Shown piece after piece: positions 1 to 8,100 of a stretch of 51,012 nucleotides of DNA (positions are counted from its first letter, which is position 1; every line of letters starts with the position of its first letter). A program made the position numbers and the translations under genes. This DNA comes from Lysobacterales bacterium (GTDB taxonomy: Bacteria > Pseudomonadota > Gammaproteobacteria > Xanthomonadales > Marinicellaceae). Below the pieces are notes generated by a model. That model had not been told where the DNA came from and ran no database searches. It worked only from the letters and a program-made list of their open reading frames with translations. The DNA is taken from assembly GCA_026988115.1 (NCBI GenBank), contig JALSLV010000076.1, positions 1 through 51,012 of the forward strand, in the 5' to 3' direction.

Positions 1-69
1 TGCGGCGCTATGATGACTATTTTCTATTCTAAAGCAAAAAAACAATCGACTTTATCATTATCAATGTGA
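1..69 (+). CDS. Possible C-terminal tail of an upstream gene (partial)
   Basis: Frame 1 is open from the window edge to a TGA at 67-69 and would encode about 22 residues ending in a basic, polar tail after a short hydrophobic stretch (MMTIFYS). This could be the end of a membrane protein, but a second frame is also open for ten codons (to 32), so coding is not proven. Nothing identifies a family. Confidence 0.25.
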   Translation, partial: CGAMMTIFYSKAKKQSTLSLSM

Positions 70-138
70 TTTAATTATAACTCGTGGCAAAAACCACTCA
101 ACTAGACACACTTATCTGGACGCTACCTCTTTTTATTT

Positions 139-963
139 ATGTTGGTTATATTTATTACTGCAAATATATTCCAACACCAATGGTATGCCATACCCTCATC
201 TTTACTCGTAGCAACTGTTATCGGCGGCGGTTTTTTTGGTGTATTTAGCCTAGTCTTGCTTTTGTTTTATGTACACGGAATACCAACATCATATGTATTA
301 AATGATAACAGCATTGAACAATACACATTAAGTAAAAAGAAAAGATCTTTTAGCCTTTTGGCGTTATTCGGTCTTGCAACTGGGAAAAGTGCTGGTTTCA
401 CCGCGGCAGGTGCCCACATGTTGGCTCGGTCAAGAGAACATATTGTGCTTAATTGGAAGGATATTTCACTGGTTGAAGATTATCCACAGTTACATGAAAT
501 ACGCTTAAAAAACCAATGGCACACAGTCATGCAAGTAGTTTGCCCAAAAGACCAATTTGACTCGATACGGGAGATCATTAAGGTGAAAACGCAGGCAAAG
601 AAACAAATTTCTAAAAAGAGTCATGAGGTAAAACCAACATTTGAGAAAAAGGTTTTATTAACCTTAATTATCATGGTTTGTGGGTCTTTCTTCTTTGCAA
701 GGCTGCCCATACACTATATTGGACTTTTTTCAATCATCACCCTAATCACGGCACTAATATCAGTGTGGTCAGAAGGGGTTAAAAAGAAGGTCTTTGCTTC
801 TTTTGTCACTATAATCCCAATCATTGCAGTTGTGGCCGCTTTTGTATTTAAGGAAGTAGATATGACACAATCAGGCGCGGTGTATGCATTGATAGTTGAA
901 TTGATATCCATAAGTTTTTTTATATTACTCGGAACAAAAATTTTATTTAAACAAATAAATTAA
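139..963 (+). CDS. Hypothetical membrane protein with central PH-like segment
   Basis: I do not recognise this protein by family. It has 274 residues with two hydrophobic segments near the N-terminus (about residues 1-12 and 20-47), then a soluble central part (about 50-165) with a beta-rich pattern (VLNDNSIEQYTL, HIVLNWKDISLVEDY) that recalls bacterial PH-like domains. About three to four further membrane segments follow (175-270). No convincing ribosome-binding site precedes the ATG. The frame stays open back to position 106 with hydrophobic codons but no other start, so the true N-terminus is uncertain or the gene may be 5'-truncated. The next gene, 22 nt downstream with a strong RBS, also has a PH-like pattern, so the two may form one unit. 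Confidence 0.6.
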   Translation: MLVIFITANIFQHQWYAIPSSLLVATVIGGGFFGVFSLVLLLFYVHGIPTSYVLNDNSIEQYTLSKKKRSFSLLALFGLATGKSAGFTAAGAHMLARSREHIVLNWKDISLVEDYPQLHEIRLKNQWHTVMQVVCPKDQFDSIREIIKVKTQAKKQISKKSHEVKPTFEKKVLLTLIIMVCGSFFFARLPIHYIGLFSIITLITALISVWSEGVKKKVFASFVTIIPIIAVVAAFVFKEVDMTQSGAVYALIVELISISFFILLGTKILFKQIN

Positions 964-985
964 CCAATTCCCTTAGGAGGCTCAT

Positions 986-1480
986 ATGAACACACAAAAT
1001 GAAAAAATTTTAACCATTTTGCCCAATCTTTCTAAAAAGAAAGGGTTTTTTAGCCTTAGGCGAGACAATTATACCTTAGTGGTAACAGAACAAAGGTTAA
1101 TTTTCGCAAGGCTAAGTAAAGCACTTTATAAAAAACAAATAGCAGACGTCAAAGCCATCATGGAAAAAAACAAGAAAAACAAAGTTGGGTTTTTATCATC
1201 AATGGCGGATAGAATGACAGCCTATTCAAACTGGTTTCAGCGATATTATGATATGTCTATTGAAGAAATCATCTCTGAAACTTCAGATAATATAGTGATT
1301 GAAAAATCTGACATAATAACCTTAAAAGTACTGCAATTTATGGAAGTTAATGAAGACAGTTTTCAAGGTAAAACAAGAACGCCCCTGTTAATTATAAAAA
1401 CAAAAACCGACAAATATAAATTTGTATTTAGTAATAACTATAATTCTGCGGGAATTAAAATTTTAGAACATTGGCATTAA
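986..1480 (+). CDS. Hypothetical PH-like domain protein
   Basis: This 164-residue cytoplasmic protein has no signal peptide or membrane segment. An excellent Shine-Dalgarno sequence (AGGAGG) sits about 6 nt before the ATG, so the start is secure. The N-terminal half reads like a bacterial PH domain that switches into 'TEQRLIFAR' after a hydrophobic strand, a phrase common in bPH-type proteins. The middle is lysine-rich and helical (about residues 50-75), and the C-terminal half has two strands ending in a helix (NYNSAGIKILEHW). It follows the PH-like membrane protein and is probably co-transcribed with it. Function unknown; the PH-like assignment rests on pattern only. Confidence 0.65.
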   Translation: MNTQNEKILTILPNLSKKKGFFSLRRDNYTLVVTEQRLIFARLSKALYKKQIADVKAIMEKNKKNKVGFLSSMADRMTAYSNWFQRYYDMSIEEIISETSDNIVIEKSDIITLKVLQFMEVNEDSFQGKTRTPLLIIKTKTDKYKFVFSNNYNSAGIKILEHWH

Positions 1481-1522
1481 TAGCTCGAATGAACTTTTGA
1501 TAATAGCCACTGTCGATTATAC

Positions 1523-2083
1523 ATGAAAACATTTCTTTTTATTGCATTATTGAGCAGCTCTTTTGTCCGTGCCCAAAGCACTTTGGTTGAAGCTGCAAAA
1601 GAGCGCCTTAAACATTTTGTCATTTACGATGGTTCTTATAAAAAAATACCCTACCCAAATGGTGATGTGGATAAAAATCGAGGTGTGTGTTCGGATGTGG
1701 TGATTCGCAGTTACCGCACACTTGGCAAAGACTTGCAGCAATTAGTGCACGAAGACATGAAAGCACACTTCGATGCTTACCCCAAAATTTGGGGTTTAAA
1801 AAAGCCTGACAGCAATATCGATCATCGCCGAGTCCCAAACCTTGAAATGTTTTTTAAAAGGTACGGAAAAACCTTAAAAATAACCAAAAACCCCAAAGAT
1901 TATCAACCAGGAGACATTGTTAGTTGGCGCCTTGATAACAACCTGCCACACATCGGCATAGTGAGTGATGAACCCAGCAAGTCCAACCCAAATCGCTATA
2001 AAATCATTCACAACATCGGTTTAGGCCCGCAACTTAACGACATGTTATTTGATTTCAAAATTGTTGGGCATTACCGTTATTAA
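1523..2083 (+). CDS. DUF1287 family secreted protein (YijJ-like)
   Basis: This 186-residue protein starts with a signal peptide of about 17 residues (MKTFLFIALLSSSFVRAQ). The mature part matches the DUF1287 family as I know it: an early Asp-Gly-Ser/Tyr segment, then 'GVCSDVVIRSYR' with the conserved Cys, an HFDAYP segment (about residue 82), an 'IDHRRVPNL' motif (about 99-107), a 'PGDIVSW' strand (about 129-135) and 'HIGIVSD' (142-148). The Cys and His pattern suggests an NlpC/P60-like papain fold, but no activity has been assigned that I know of. The location should be periplasmic. It ends 17 nt before the convergent M28 peptidase gene. Confidence 0.85.
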   Translation: MKTFLFIALLSSSFVRAQSTLVEAAKERLKHFVIYDGSYKKIPYPNGDVDKNRGVCSDVVIRSYRTLGKDLQQLVHEDMKAHFDAYPKIWGLKKPDSNIDHRRVPNLEMFFKRYGKTLKITKNPKDYQPGDIVSWRLDNNLPHIGIVSDEPSKSNPNRYKIIHNIGLGPQLNDMLFDFKIVGHYRY

Positions 2084-2099
2084 CCCTGAGGAATAAATA

Positions 2100-3068
2100 T
2101 TAGTCAATTGAATAAAATACCGCATCAACAACCATTGCCATGCGGTTAAAATCAAGTTTTTCAATGGTGTCTTCTTCGGTATGGTAGTTTTTATTGCGAT
2201 TAAAGGCAGTATCGGTAATCATCAGTGCTGGATAACCAAAATGCCAATAATTTAAGTGATCTGAAAAGTCAATTCCTGGTATGGAAGATGGCGCATTAAT
2301 CGAATAAACAGGTAATTTACTGGTGCTTTTTATGCTGGCTTTGAGAGTTCTGGTTATTTCCATTTGCGATAAATCAGCAACTAAAGTAATGAAATTTCCT
2401 TTGTCAGAGTATAAGTATTTCATGCCTTTTACAGGGTAGATTTGTGAACCAACTTCATCACTGAAATATCCAATCATTTCGAGAGAATACATTTGTTTAA
2501 CGTTAATATTATTATCGAATAAACTTTTAGCATGAATATAACTCCCCATATATTCTGTGCGAAAATAAGGTGGTTCTTCAAGTGTGTAAAAGACTAACTG
2601 CAAATCACATTTTGGTGGTTTTAGGCTAAATAATCTCACCAATTCAAGTAATCCTGCTGTGCCACTGGAGTTATCATCGGCTCCAGGCAAATAATCATAG
2701 GTATCATAATGTGCACCAATTATTGTAGTGCCGCAGTTTTTTTCACGTCCATCATAAGTTACTACTATGTTTTTATAAGCTTTGCCATCAACATCATATA
2801 TTTGTTCATTAAAGTTGACTGTATATTGTGCAATGTCGGCACTAATAAAAGCAGCCTTTTTATCTAGATTTTCCTCATGGCTATATCTTTTAACAATAGT
2901 TTGCGACAACATTGTTACATGTGACTTGAGATTTTTAACCGATGTATGATTTTCTTGAGTGCTATGAGAAGTAAACACTGGTTGCATTACAACTACTAGT
3001 ATTACAACAAGCATAACAACAAAAACAATAACAAAACGAAAAAGGTATTTAATTATTATATTTTTCAT
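2100..3068 (-). CDS. M28 family zinc metallopeptidase, membrane-anchored
   Basis: The protein has an N-terminal hydrophobic anchor or signal (about residues 5-30) followed by an M28 aminopeptidase domain. Family landmarks are visible: 'GAHYDTY' (first metal ligand His-x-Asp), 'PGADDNSSGTAGLLEL' (bridging Asp), 'YTLEEPPYF' (catalytic and ligand Glu), a metal-ligand Glu/Asp in 'SLEMIGYFSDE', and a final 'FSDHLNYWHFGYPALMITD' His. It should cleave N-terminal residues from peptides in the periplasm. The ATG at 3068 was chosen because it gives a clean signal anchor. A TTG at 3095 would overlap the upstream ligase gene by 20 nt. No strong RBS is seen, and translation may be coupled to the ligase gene ending at 3076. 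Confidence 0.85.
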   Translation of the reverse strand: MKNIIIKYLFRFVIVFVVMLVVILVVVMQPVFTSHSTQENHTSVKNLKSHVTMLSQTIVKRYSHEENLDKKAAFISADIAQYTVNFNEQIYDVDGKAYKNIVVTYDGREKNCGTTIIGAHYDTYDYLPGADDNSSGTAGLLELVRLFSLKPPKCDLQLVFYTLEEPPYFRTEYMGSYIHAKSLFDNNINVKQMYSLEMIGYFSDEVGSQIYPVKGMKYLYSDKGNFITLVADLSQMEITRTLKASIKSTSKLPVYSINAPSSIPGIDFSDHLNYWHFGYPALMITDTAFNRNKNYHTEEDTIEKLDFNRMAMVVDAVFYSID

Positions 3069-3075
3069 AAGTTTG

Positions 3076-4428
3076 TTAATACTTATAAATATCAAAAAGG
3101 TGCTTTAAATCTTTTTCCCACACGCTGTAATACTTACCCAGTTTACGTTCTGCTGGTGTCACATCGGTATCTGCAATGATTTGTAACGGTTCTAAAAACA
3201 TGCTTTCATCTTTACCGCATTTGCCTCGTATATTGCGTTTTTCCAGCCCTAATCGTGATATTTCAAGCATTTTAAGCGCAGTATCGCGGACGATGCCATT
3301 TTGAAATTTTGTGCATAAACCGTATTTGGGTACGTTGTCGCGCAGGTGTTGGTGCTCTTCTAGACTCCAGTTTTTGACTAAATCCCATGCGGCATCCAAG
3401 CACTCCTGGTCGTAAAAAATACCAACCCACAAAGCTGGAAGCGCACATATTCGACGCCATGGGCCTCCATCGGCTCCGCGCATTTCGAGGTATTTCTTTA
3501 AGCGTACTTCTGGAAAAGCGGTGGTTAAATGATCTTCCCAATCTTTCATGGTGGGTAACTCACCAGGTAGAATTGAGAGTTTGCCTTGCATAAAATCACG
3601 AAAAGATAAACCACTTGCATCTAAGTATTTGCCATCGCGGTAAGCAAAATACATCGGCACATCCAACATATAATCGACATAGCGTTCAAAGCTCATCGAG
3701 TCTTCAAAAACAAAAGGAATAATGCCGCATCGGTCGTTATCTGTATCAGTCCAAATATGCGAACGGTAAGATAAATAACCATTAAATTTGCCATTTTTAA
3801 AGGGCGAATTGGCAAAAAGTGCAGTGGCAATCGGTTGCAATGCTAATGAAACACGAAACTTCTTTATCATGTCCACCTCAGATGAAAAATCTAAGTTTGC
3901 TTGAATAGTGCAGGTGCGTTTCATCATATCTAAACCAAGCGTTCCCACTTTCGGCATGTATTCGCGCATGATTTTATAACGCCCTTTGGGCATAAACTCG
4001 ATGTCTTTTTTCTTTGCTGTTGGGTGAAATCCCATGCCGATAAAAGCTGAGTTGTATTGTTTACACACAGCTTTTACCTCTGCCAAGTGCGAATAAGTTT
4101 CTCGACATGTGGCGTGAATATCAGCCAATGGCGCTCCTGATAGTTCCAGCTGTCCACCGGGTTCTAAAGTGACCGAACAACCATCACGGTATAGGGCAAT
4201 AATATGTTCGCCTTCGTATTGAGCACGCCAACCAAACTTGTCCTTTAAACCATTAAGAATATCTTTTATCCCCCCCTTTTCTTTATATCCCAAGGGTTTG
4301 AGTGTATCGGTATGAAAGCCAAACTTTTCGTGCTCGGTTCCAACTTTCCACTCAGATTTAGGTTTGCTTCCGGATGAGATATAGTCTATCAGTTGCGATT
4401 TGTTTTCGATTAGTTCGGATTTGCTCAA
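3076..4428 (-). CDS. gshA: Glutamate-cysteine ligase (GCS2/plant-type)
   Basis: This enzyme makes gamma-glutamylcysteine from glutamate, cysteine and ATP, the first step of glutathione synthesis in the cytoplasm. The 450-residue length and the motif '[10 protein letters not shown]' near residue 30 are typical of the GCS2 class found in plants and many proteobacteria, not the longer E. coli class. Also visible are '[13 protein letters not shown]' (ATP/Glu site), '[12 protein letters not shown]', 'FANSPF' and '[11 protein letters not shown]'. EgtA-type ligases share the same fold, so the exact product could differ. The promoter of the divergent peptide-binding protein gene lies just beyond its start. 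The M28 peptidase gene follows almost without gap. Confidence 0.93.
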   Translation of the reverse strand: MSKSELIENKSQLIDYISSGSKPKSEWKVGTEHEKFGFHTDTLKPLGYKEKGGIKDILNGLKDKFGWRAQYEGEHIIALYRDGCSVTLEPGGQLELSGAPLADIHATCRETYSHLAEVKAVCKQYNSAFIGMGFHPTAKKKDIEFMPKGRYKIMREYMPKVGTLGLDMMKRTCTIQANLDFSSEVDMIKKFRVSLALQPIATALFANSPFKNGKFNGYLSYRSHIWTDTDNDRCGIIPFVFEDSMSFERYVDYMLDVPMYFAYRDGKYLDASGLSFRDFMQGKLSILPGELPTMKDWEDHLTTAFPEVRLKKYLEMRGADGGPWRRICALPALWVGIFYDQECLDAAWDLVKNWSLEEHQHLRDNVPKYGLCTKFQNGIVRDTALKMLEISRLGLEKRNIRGKCGKDESMFLEPLQIIADTDVTPAERKLGKYYSVWEKDLKHLFDIYKY

Positions 4429-4440
4429 TTTTCAGCTCAC

Positions 4441-4471
4441 TTGAAATTAGGATTAGTTTATCATGTATAAT
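4441..4471 (+). promoter_or_regulatory. Putative sigma70 promoter for the peptide-binding protein gene
   Basis: A perfect -10 box TATAAT lies at 4466-4471, and a TTGAAA at 4441-4446 could serve as -35 with a long 19-nt spacer. A start near 4478 would leave a leader of about 38 nt before the ATG at 4516. It also argues against the longer reading frame that begins at 4471. Confidence 0.45.
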
Positions 4472-4515
4472 TGACTATTCATAATTTATTCATTTTAAAG
4501 GAATACAATCTAGGC

Positions 4516-6048
4516 ATGAAATTAAATTTTTCAATATTTTTGACATTAATTAGTTTATCCTTTTCTACTTTTGCTGCCGATAAGGTGCTTAATCGGGGCA
4601 ATGGTTCAGAAGTAGACTCTTTAAACATTCATCAAGCACAAGGACTAAACTCGCACAATGTCTTGCGTGATTTATACGAAGGCTTAATGACGCTTGATGC
4701 CCACGGTAAACCCGTTTATGGTGCAGCAATAAGCCATAAAGTTGAGCATAATGTTTGGACCTTCTATTTACGTCCTGATGCCAAATGGTCTGATGGTTCA
4801 CGTGTTGTAGCGGGAGATTTTGTGCGTGCTTGGCGACAAGCAGTTAACCCGAAAATTGCCGCACCTTATGCTTTTTTGTTTGACAATATTGTGCATGCTA
4901 AAAAAATCATGAACATGAAGCTCACACCAAAAAACTTGGGTGTTAGGGCAATCAACGATTTTACATTGCAGGTCAATCTATGGCAGCCTGATTCTGCTTT
5001 TTTGGAAAAGCTCAGTTTGCCAATTTTTTATCCTTTACCCAAAAACAAAGGTGAAAACCATCAAATTATTAGCAATGGCGCATATAAAATCAATAAATGG
5101 GTTGTGCAAGAAAAAATCGAATTGGTGAAAAACCCATATTATTACGATAAAAACAAAGTTTATTTTGAAGGGGTTAATTATTGGGTGACTGAAAACCAAT
5201 CCAGTGAACTCAAAAGGTTTCGTGCAGGTGAATTGGACATAACCGAAAGCATTCCTGATTCGCAAATTAAATGGCTGCAGCAAAACTTGAGCAAACAGTT
5301 ACACATTGCGCCTTATCTTGGTTCGTTCTTTTTAGGGTTAAACCTAGCCGATAAAAACTTGAAAAACCACAAACTACGACAGGCTTTGTCGCTTGCCATC
5401 GACCGTGAAATATTAACCCAAAAAGTATTAAAAACAGGGCAACAACCAGCTTACCATATAATTCCACACGAACTTGTGGGCGACAAGGAGGGTTATTTAA
5501 TCGGCGACAGACAAAACGACAAGACTAAAGCCAAAGAATTATTTAAACAAACGGGCTTAAATGCATCCGATTTAAAAATTGAAATCCTATACAATAACAG
5601 CGGTAACCAACGCAAGGTTGCCATTGCTATTGCTGCTATGTGGCGGCAAACTTTAGGCATAAGAGCTAAATTACTGAATCAAGAGTGGAAAGTGTTTGTG
5701 CAATCGCGAAAATCCATTAAACGCCAAGCCTTTCGTTCGGGTTGGATTGCTGATTATGCCGATGCAATGAGTTTTTTAGAATTATTTACCAGCCATTCGC
5801 GCTTTAATTTTTACCGCTACAAAAACCCTCAATACGATGAACTGGTTGATAAAATTAAGATAACCACTGGTTCTAAACAAAAGAATCTATTAATTGAACA
5901 AGCTCAAAATTATTTATTAAATGACATTCCTGTCATTCCGTTGTACTATTATGTTTCAAGGCATTTGGTGAAGAACCAAATATTAGGATTTGTTGATAAT
6001 GTAGCGGATAGGCATTTATCAAAATTTTTATACAAAGAAGGGGATTAA
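4516..6048 (+). CDS. Peptide ABC transporter substrate-binding protein (OppA/DppA family, SBP_bac_5)
   Basis: This is a periplasmic oligopeptide-binding protein of about 510 residues with a clear signal peptide (MKLNFSIFLTLISLSFSTFAA). The start at 4516 is preferred over 4471 because it begins the signal peptide and follows AAAGGA. Family features: 'LNRGNGSEVDSLN' at the mature N-terminus, 'RDLYEGLMTLD', 'WTFYLRPDAKWSDGSRV', 'FVRAWRQAVNP', 'LRQALSLAIDRE' and 'GWIADYADAMSFLELF'. These match OppA/MppA-type proteins that bind peptides, possibly murein peptides. No permease or ATPase genes are adjacent, so it must work with a transporter encoded elsewhere or act in peptide recycling. The DUF3011 gene starts 1 nt after its stop codon. 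Confidence 0.92.
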   Translation: MKLNFSIFLTLISLSFSTFAADKVLNRGNGSEVDSLNIHQAQGLNSHNVLRDLYEGLMTLDAHGKPVYGAAISHKVEHNVWTFYLRPDAKWSDGSRVVAGDFVRAWRQAVNPKIAAPYAFLFDNIVHAKKIMNMKLTPKNLGVRAINDFTLQVNLWQPDSAFLEKLSLPIFYPLPKNKGENHQIISNGAYKINKWVVQEKIELVKNPYYYDKNKVYFEGVNYWVTENQSSELKRFRAGELDITESIPDSQIKWLQQNLSKQLHIAPYLGSFFLGLNLADKNLKNHKLRQALSLAIDREILTQKVLKTGQQPAYHIIPHELVGDKEGYLIGDRQNDKTKAKELFKQTGLNASDLKIEILYNNSGNQRKVAIAIAAMWRQTLGIRAKLLNQEWKVFVQSRKSIKRQAFRSGWIADYADAMSFLELFTSHSRFNFYRYKNPQYDELVDKIKITTGSKQKNLLIEQAQNYLLNDIPVIPLYYYVSRHLVKNQILGFVDNVADRHLSKFLYKEGD

Positions 6049-6049
6049 C

Positions 6050-7372
6050 ATGAAAAAATTACTTATTTTATTAGTGGCATTGAGTTGTGCTGGCTTTGCA
6101 CAAACCGCAAAAAACCAACTCAAGCACCAAAACAACACGGCACCAATTGTCGTTGACAAAAAAGCACAATTACGCATTCAGGCAGGTAACAAATCAAATA
6201 GCAAATACCTAAACCGCTATAATTACCAAAATAACAACCAAACCATTGTTTGTGAATCCGTAAGAGGACGACGCAACCACTGTACTATTGATACGCGCTA
6301 TGGTGTAAATCTTGTACGCCAATTATCGGGCTCAACCTGCAATTACCATTGGGGTTATGACAACACAGGTATTTGGGTTGATGGCGGATGCCGAGCAGAA
6401 TTTAGTATAAACCTCGGTTGGGATCAACCCGGAGCAGAAGGCAATATAATGGTTTGCGAATCCCACAACTACCAACGCAATTATTGCCCTGCTTATTTAG
6501 GTGGACGTGATGTGTTTTTACTGCGCCAAGTCAGCAACTCCTCCTGTGTCAACAACTGGGGATACGATAGAAATGGTGTTTGGGTAACCAACGGATGCCG
6601 AGCAGAATTTGTAGTGGAAGACAGAAGTTATAATTTCGGCAACGATATTGTTGTTTGCAGTTCACGAAACAGGCGTTTTCAAGGCTGTCCTGCTGATACA
6701 CGAGGAGGTGTTGAGTTTCTTCGCCAATTATCACGTGCTAGCTGTAATGGCAACTGGGGATATGATCGCCAAGGCATTTGGGTTAATAACGGTTGTCGAG
6801 CAAAATTTAGGTTAATACCCTATCAAAACTATGGAAACAATGGCTATGGCAATAACAGCAACATTGTATCGTGCTCTTCACGCCACTTAAAAAGAAGGTT
6901 TTGTAATGCCGATACTTCTGGTGGCGTGCGCCTCAAACGTCAAAAATCACGCTCGCCTTGTCGAGGAAACTGGGGATTTGACCGCAATGGAATCTGGGTA
7001 ACCAATGGATGTCGCGCAACATTTGAGTTATACGTAGACGGCAGAGGTCGAGGGTATAACAACGGCGGATTCAACAATGGCAACAACGGTTACTCAAACA
7101 ATGGTCATCCGCACAATGGCAACAACGGTTATGGAACAACAGGACCCTACAACAATGGCAATAACGGTTATGGAAACAATGGCAATCTACAAAACAACAC
7201 CTTGATTTGTTCATCAAGAAACCTTAAAAGAAACGCCTGTGCCATTCCACAAGGAGCCAAAATAACCATGAAAAAACAACTCTCCAAAAGTTCCTGTGCA
7301 GGCAACTGGGGCTACAACCGCTATGAGGTTTGGGTCAACAACGGCTGCCGTGCTCAATTTAACATCTACTAA
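6050..7372 (+). CDS. Secreted protein with five DUF3011 repeats
   Basis: A signal peptide (MKKLLILLVALSCAGFAQ) is followed by five repeats of about 50-55 residues. Each carries a pair 'V/I-x-C-x-S' ... 'C', a 'R-Q-x-S-x-x-x-C' segment and the signature 'WGYDRxGIWVxxGCRAEF', so each repeat has four conserved Cys that could form disulfides in the periplasm. This matches DUF3011. A low-complexity Asn/Gly linker (about residues 340-385, NGNNGYGNNG units) separates repeats four and five. The RBS (AAGGGG) lies inside the end of the preceding gene, so the two are coupled. Function unknown; a secreted or cell-surface binding role is inference. A strong terminator follows immediately. Confidence 0.9.
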   Translation: MKKLLILLVALSCAGFAQTAKNQLKHQNNTAPIVVDKKAQLRIQAGNKSNSKYLNRYNYQNNNQTIVCESVRGRRNHCTIDTRYGVNLVRQLSGSTCNYHWGYDNTGIWVDGGCRAEFSINLGWDQPGAEGNIMVCESHNYQRNYCPAYLGGRDVFLLRQVSNSSCVNNWGYDRNGVWVTNGCRAEFVVEDRSYNFGNDIVVCSSRNRRFQGCPADTRGGVEFLRQLSRASCNGNWGYDRQGIWVNNGCRAKFRLIPYQNYGNNGYGNNSNIVSCSSRHLKRRFCNADTSGGVRLKRQKSRSPCRGNWGFDRNGIWVTNGCRATFELYVDGRGRGYNNGGFNNGNNGYSNNGHPHNGNNGYGTTGPYNNGNNGYGNNGNLQNNTLICSSRNLKRNACAIPQGAKITMKKQLSKSSCAGNWGYNRYEVWVNNGCRAQFNIY

Positions 7373-7383
7373 AGCAAGAAAAC

Positions 7384-7410
7384 AAAAGGCGTCCACTGTG
7401 GACGCCTTTT
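7384..7410 (+). terminator. Rho-independent terminator after the DUF3011 gene
   Basis: A perfect 13-bp inverted repeat (7384-7396 with 7398-7410; stem GGCGTCCAC flanked by A4 on one side and T4 on the other) begins 11 nt after the stop codon. The A/T flanks would let it work in both directions. Confidence 0.85.
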
Positions 7411-7481
7411 AATATAAACGAACCCCACCAAAGTAAATCATCGCACAGCGCACACAATGAAAAGAAAAAACCCAACCACAT

Positions 7482-7506
7482 GTAGGGTGAGCCATGCCCA
7501 TCGGCA
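7482..7506. repeat. REP-like palindrome (GGGTGAGCCATGCCCA family)
   Basis: The core GGGTGAGCCATGCCCA at 7485-7500 is found again, inverted, at 48812-48837, and a looser relative lies at 50481-50507. It is an imperfect hairpin in noncoding DNA, of the type spread by REP-associated transposases. Confidence 0.6.
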
Positions 7507-7562
7507 GTGTGTGGACTGCCTCAATATTAAAAAGAAAATAAAATCCTGCAACTAAAACAGTT

Positions 7563-7641
7563 ACTGGTAAGTGAGATTTATCCCACTCAAAGACAAACAA
7601 AACCTAAAAACGTCGGTTATAACCGACAATCCAACAAAATC
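7563..7641 (-). repeat. Double-palindrome dispersed repeat, copy 1
   Basis: Read on the minus strand it is TTGTTGGATTGTCGG, a palindrome GTCGGTTATAACCGAC, an AT-rich spacer, then GTGGGATAAATCTCAC-like palindrome and TTACCAGT. Copies 2 and 3 lie at 10876-10950 and 49848-49925. It directly abuts the stop codon of the Schlafen-like remnant at 7645. Confidence 0.75.
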
Positions 7642-7644
7642 GAA

Positions 7645-7770
7645 TTATTCGAGTCCATCGATTCTAGGTGGTAATTGAAAGAGTTCTGTATAGAAAAAAA
7701 CTTTATCCATACCACTGCCCTTTTCTTCACAATACCCCTTTCTACGCATTAAATCAGCAATTTCTTTAAA
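7645..7770 (-). pseudogene. Remnant of an AlbA_2/Schlafen-like ATP-binding regulator (C-terminal end)
   Basis: The minus strand encodes about 41 residues: F-K-E-I-A-D-L-M-R-R-K-G, then CEEKGSGMDKV, ending in ELFQLPPRIDGLE. This is how the C-terminal winged-helix part of AlbA_2 (AAA_4, 'putative DNA-binding domain') proteins reads, with its E-E-x-G-S-G motif. The frame is closed just upstream by a TAG, there is no start codon, and the rest of the protein is missing, so it is a fragment. It lies in the same decayed island as the restriction-enzyme remnant. Confidence 0.6.
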
Positions 7771-7880
7771 CTTAATAAAAATCAACTAAAAGTTAACTAT
7801 TATTTAACCAAGGGTTGAATTTTTGGGTATTTGAGCCCATAATTGGGTCATCTCATCTTCCATGTTGAAGAAGGAGTTAC

Positions 7881-7903
7881 GGGGGCGTTCTTGCGAACGC
7901 ACC
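7881..7903. repeat. Short hairpin in the decayed island
   Basis: GCGTTC at 7885-7890 pairs with GAACGC at 7895-7900 around a TTGC loop, flanked by GGG and CCC, so a longer stem is possible. No T-run follows on either strand. It is a REP-like palindrome just beyond the fragment ORF ending at 7915. Confidence 0.4.
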
Positions 7904-7914
7904 CAGCTTTATAT

Positions 7915-8100
7915 CTACCAGGGTCTTTTCTGGTATCTTTCAAACTCTCGTTGTTTTTTCAATTTTTGATGTTTGTATTCAATACAAAAAGCTGTCCAAG
8001 GCAAAATGTATCCTTTTCTTTGTGCTAGTACAACAAAATAATTTGCCTCTTCTAACAAATATAATGAACGTTTCGTTATTTGATATAATCTTATATAACC
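7915..8100 (-). pseudogene. ORF fragment without start codon (about 60 residues)
   Basis: Directly after the TAA of the 165-residue gene at 8101, the same minus-strand frame stays open for about 60 codons to a TAG at 7915. The text looks coding: SLYLLEEANYFVVLAQRKG, then ILPWTAFCIEYKHQKLKKQR and an Arg/Tyr-rich end EFERYQKRPW. There is no ATG; a TTG inside 'SLYLLEE' is the only plausible start. It could be the 3' end of a deleted gene, a small gene using TTG, or a C-terminal extension of the upstream gene lost by a stop codon. I do not recognise a family. Confidence 0.4.

Noticed and set aside
7060-7190. A possible CRISPR-like repeat array
   Set aside because: The repetition is the in-frame Asn/Gly-rich linker of the DUF3011 protein, without spacer structure.
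7409-7600. A minus-strand ORF of 63 codons after the terminator
   Set aside because: It runs through a REP and the double-palindrome repeat and shows no protein-like motif.
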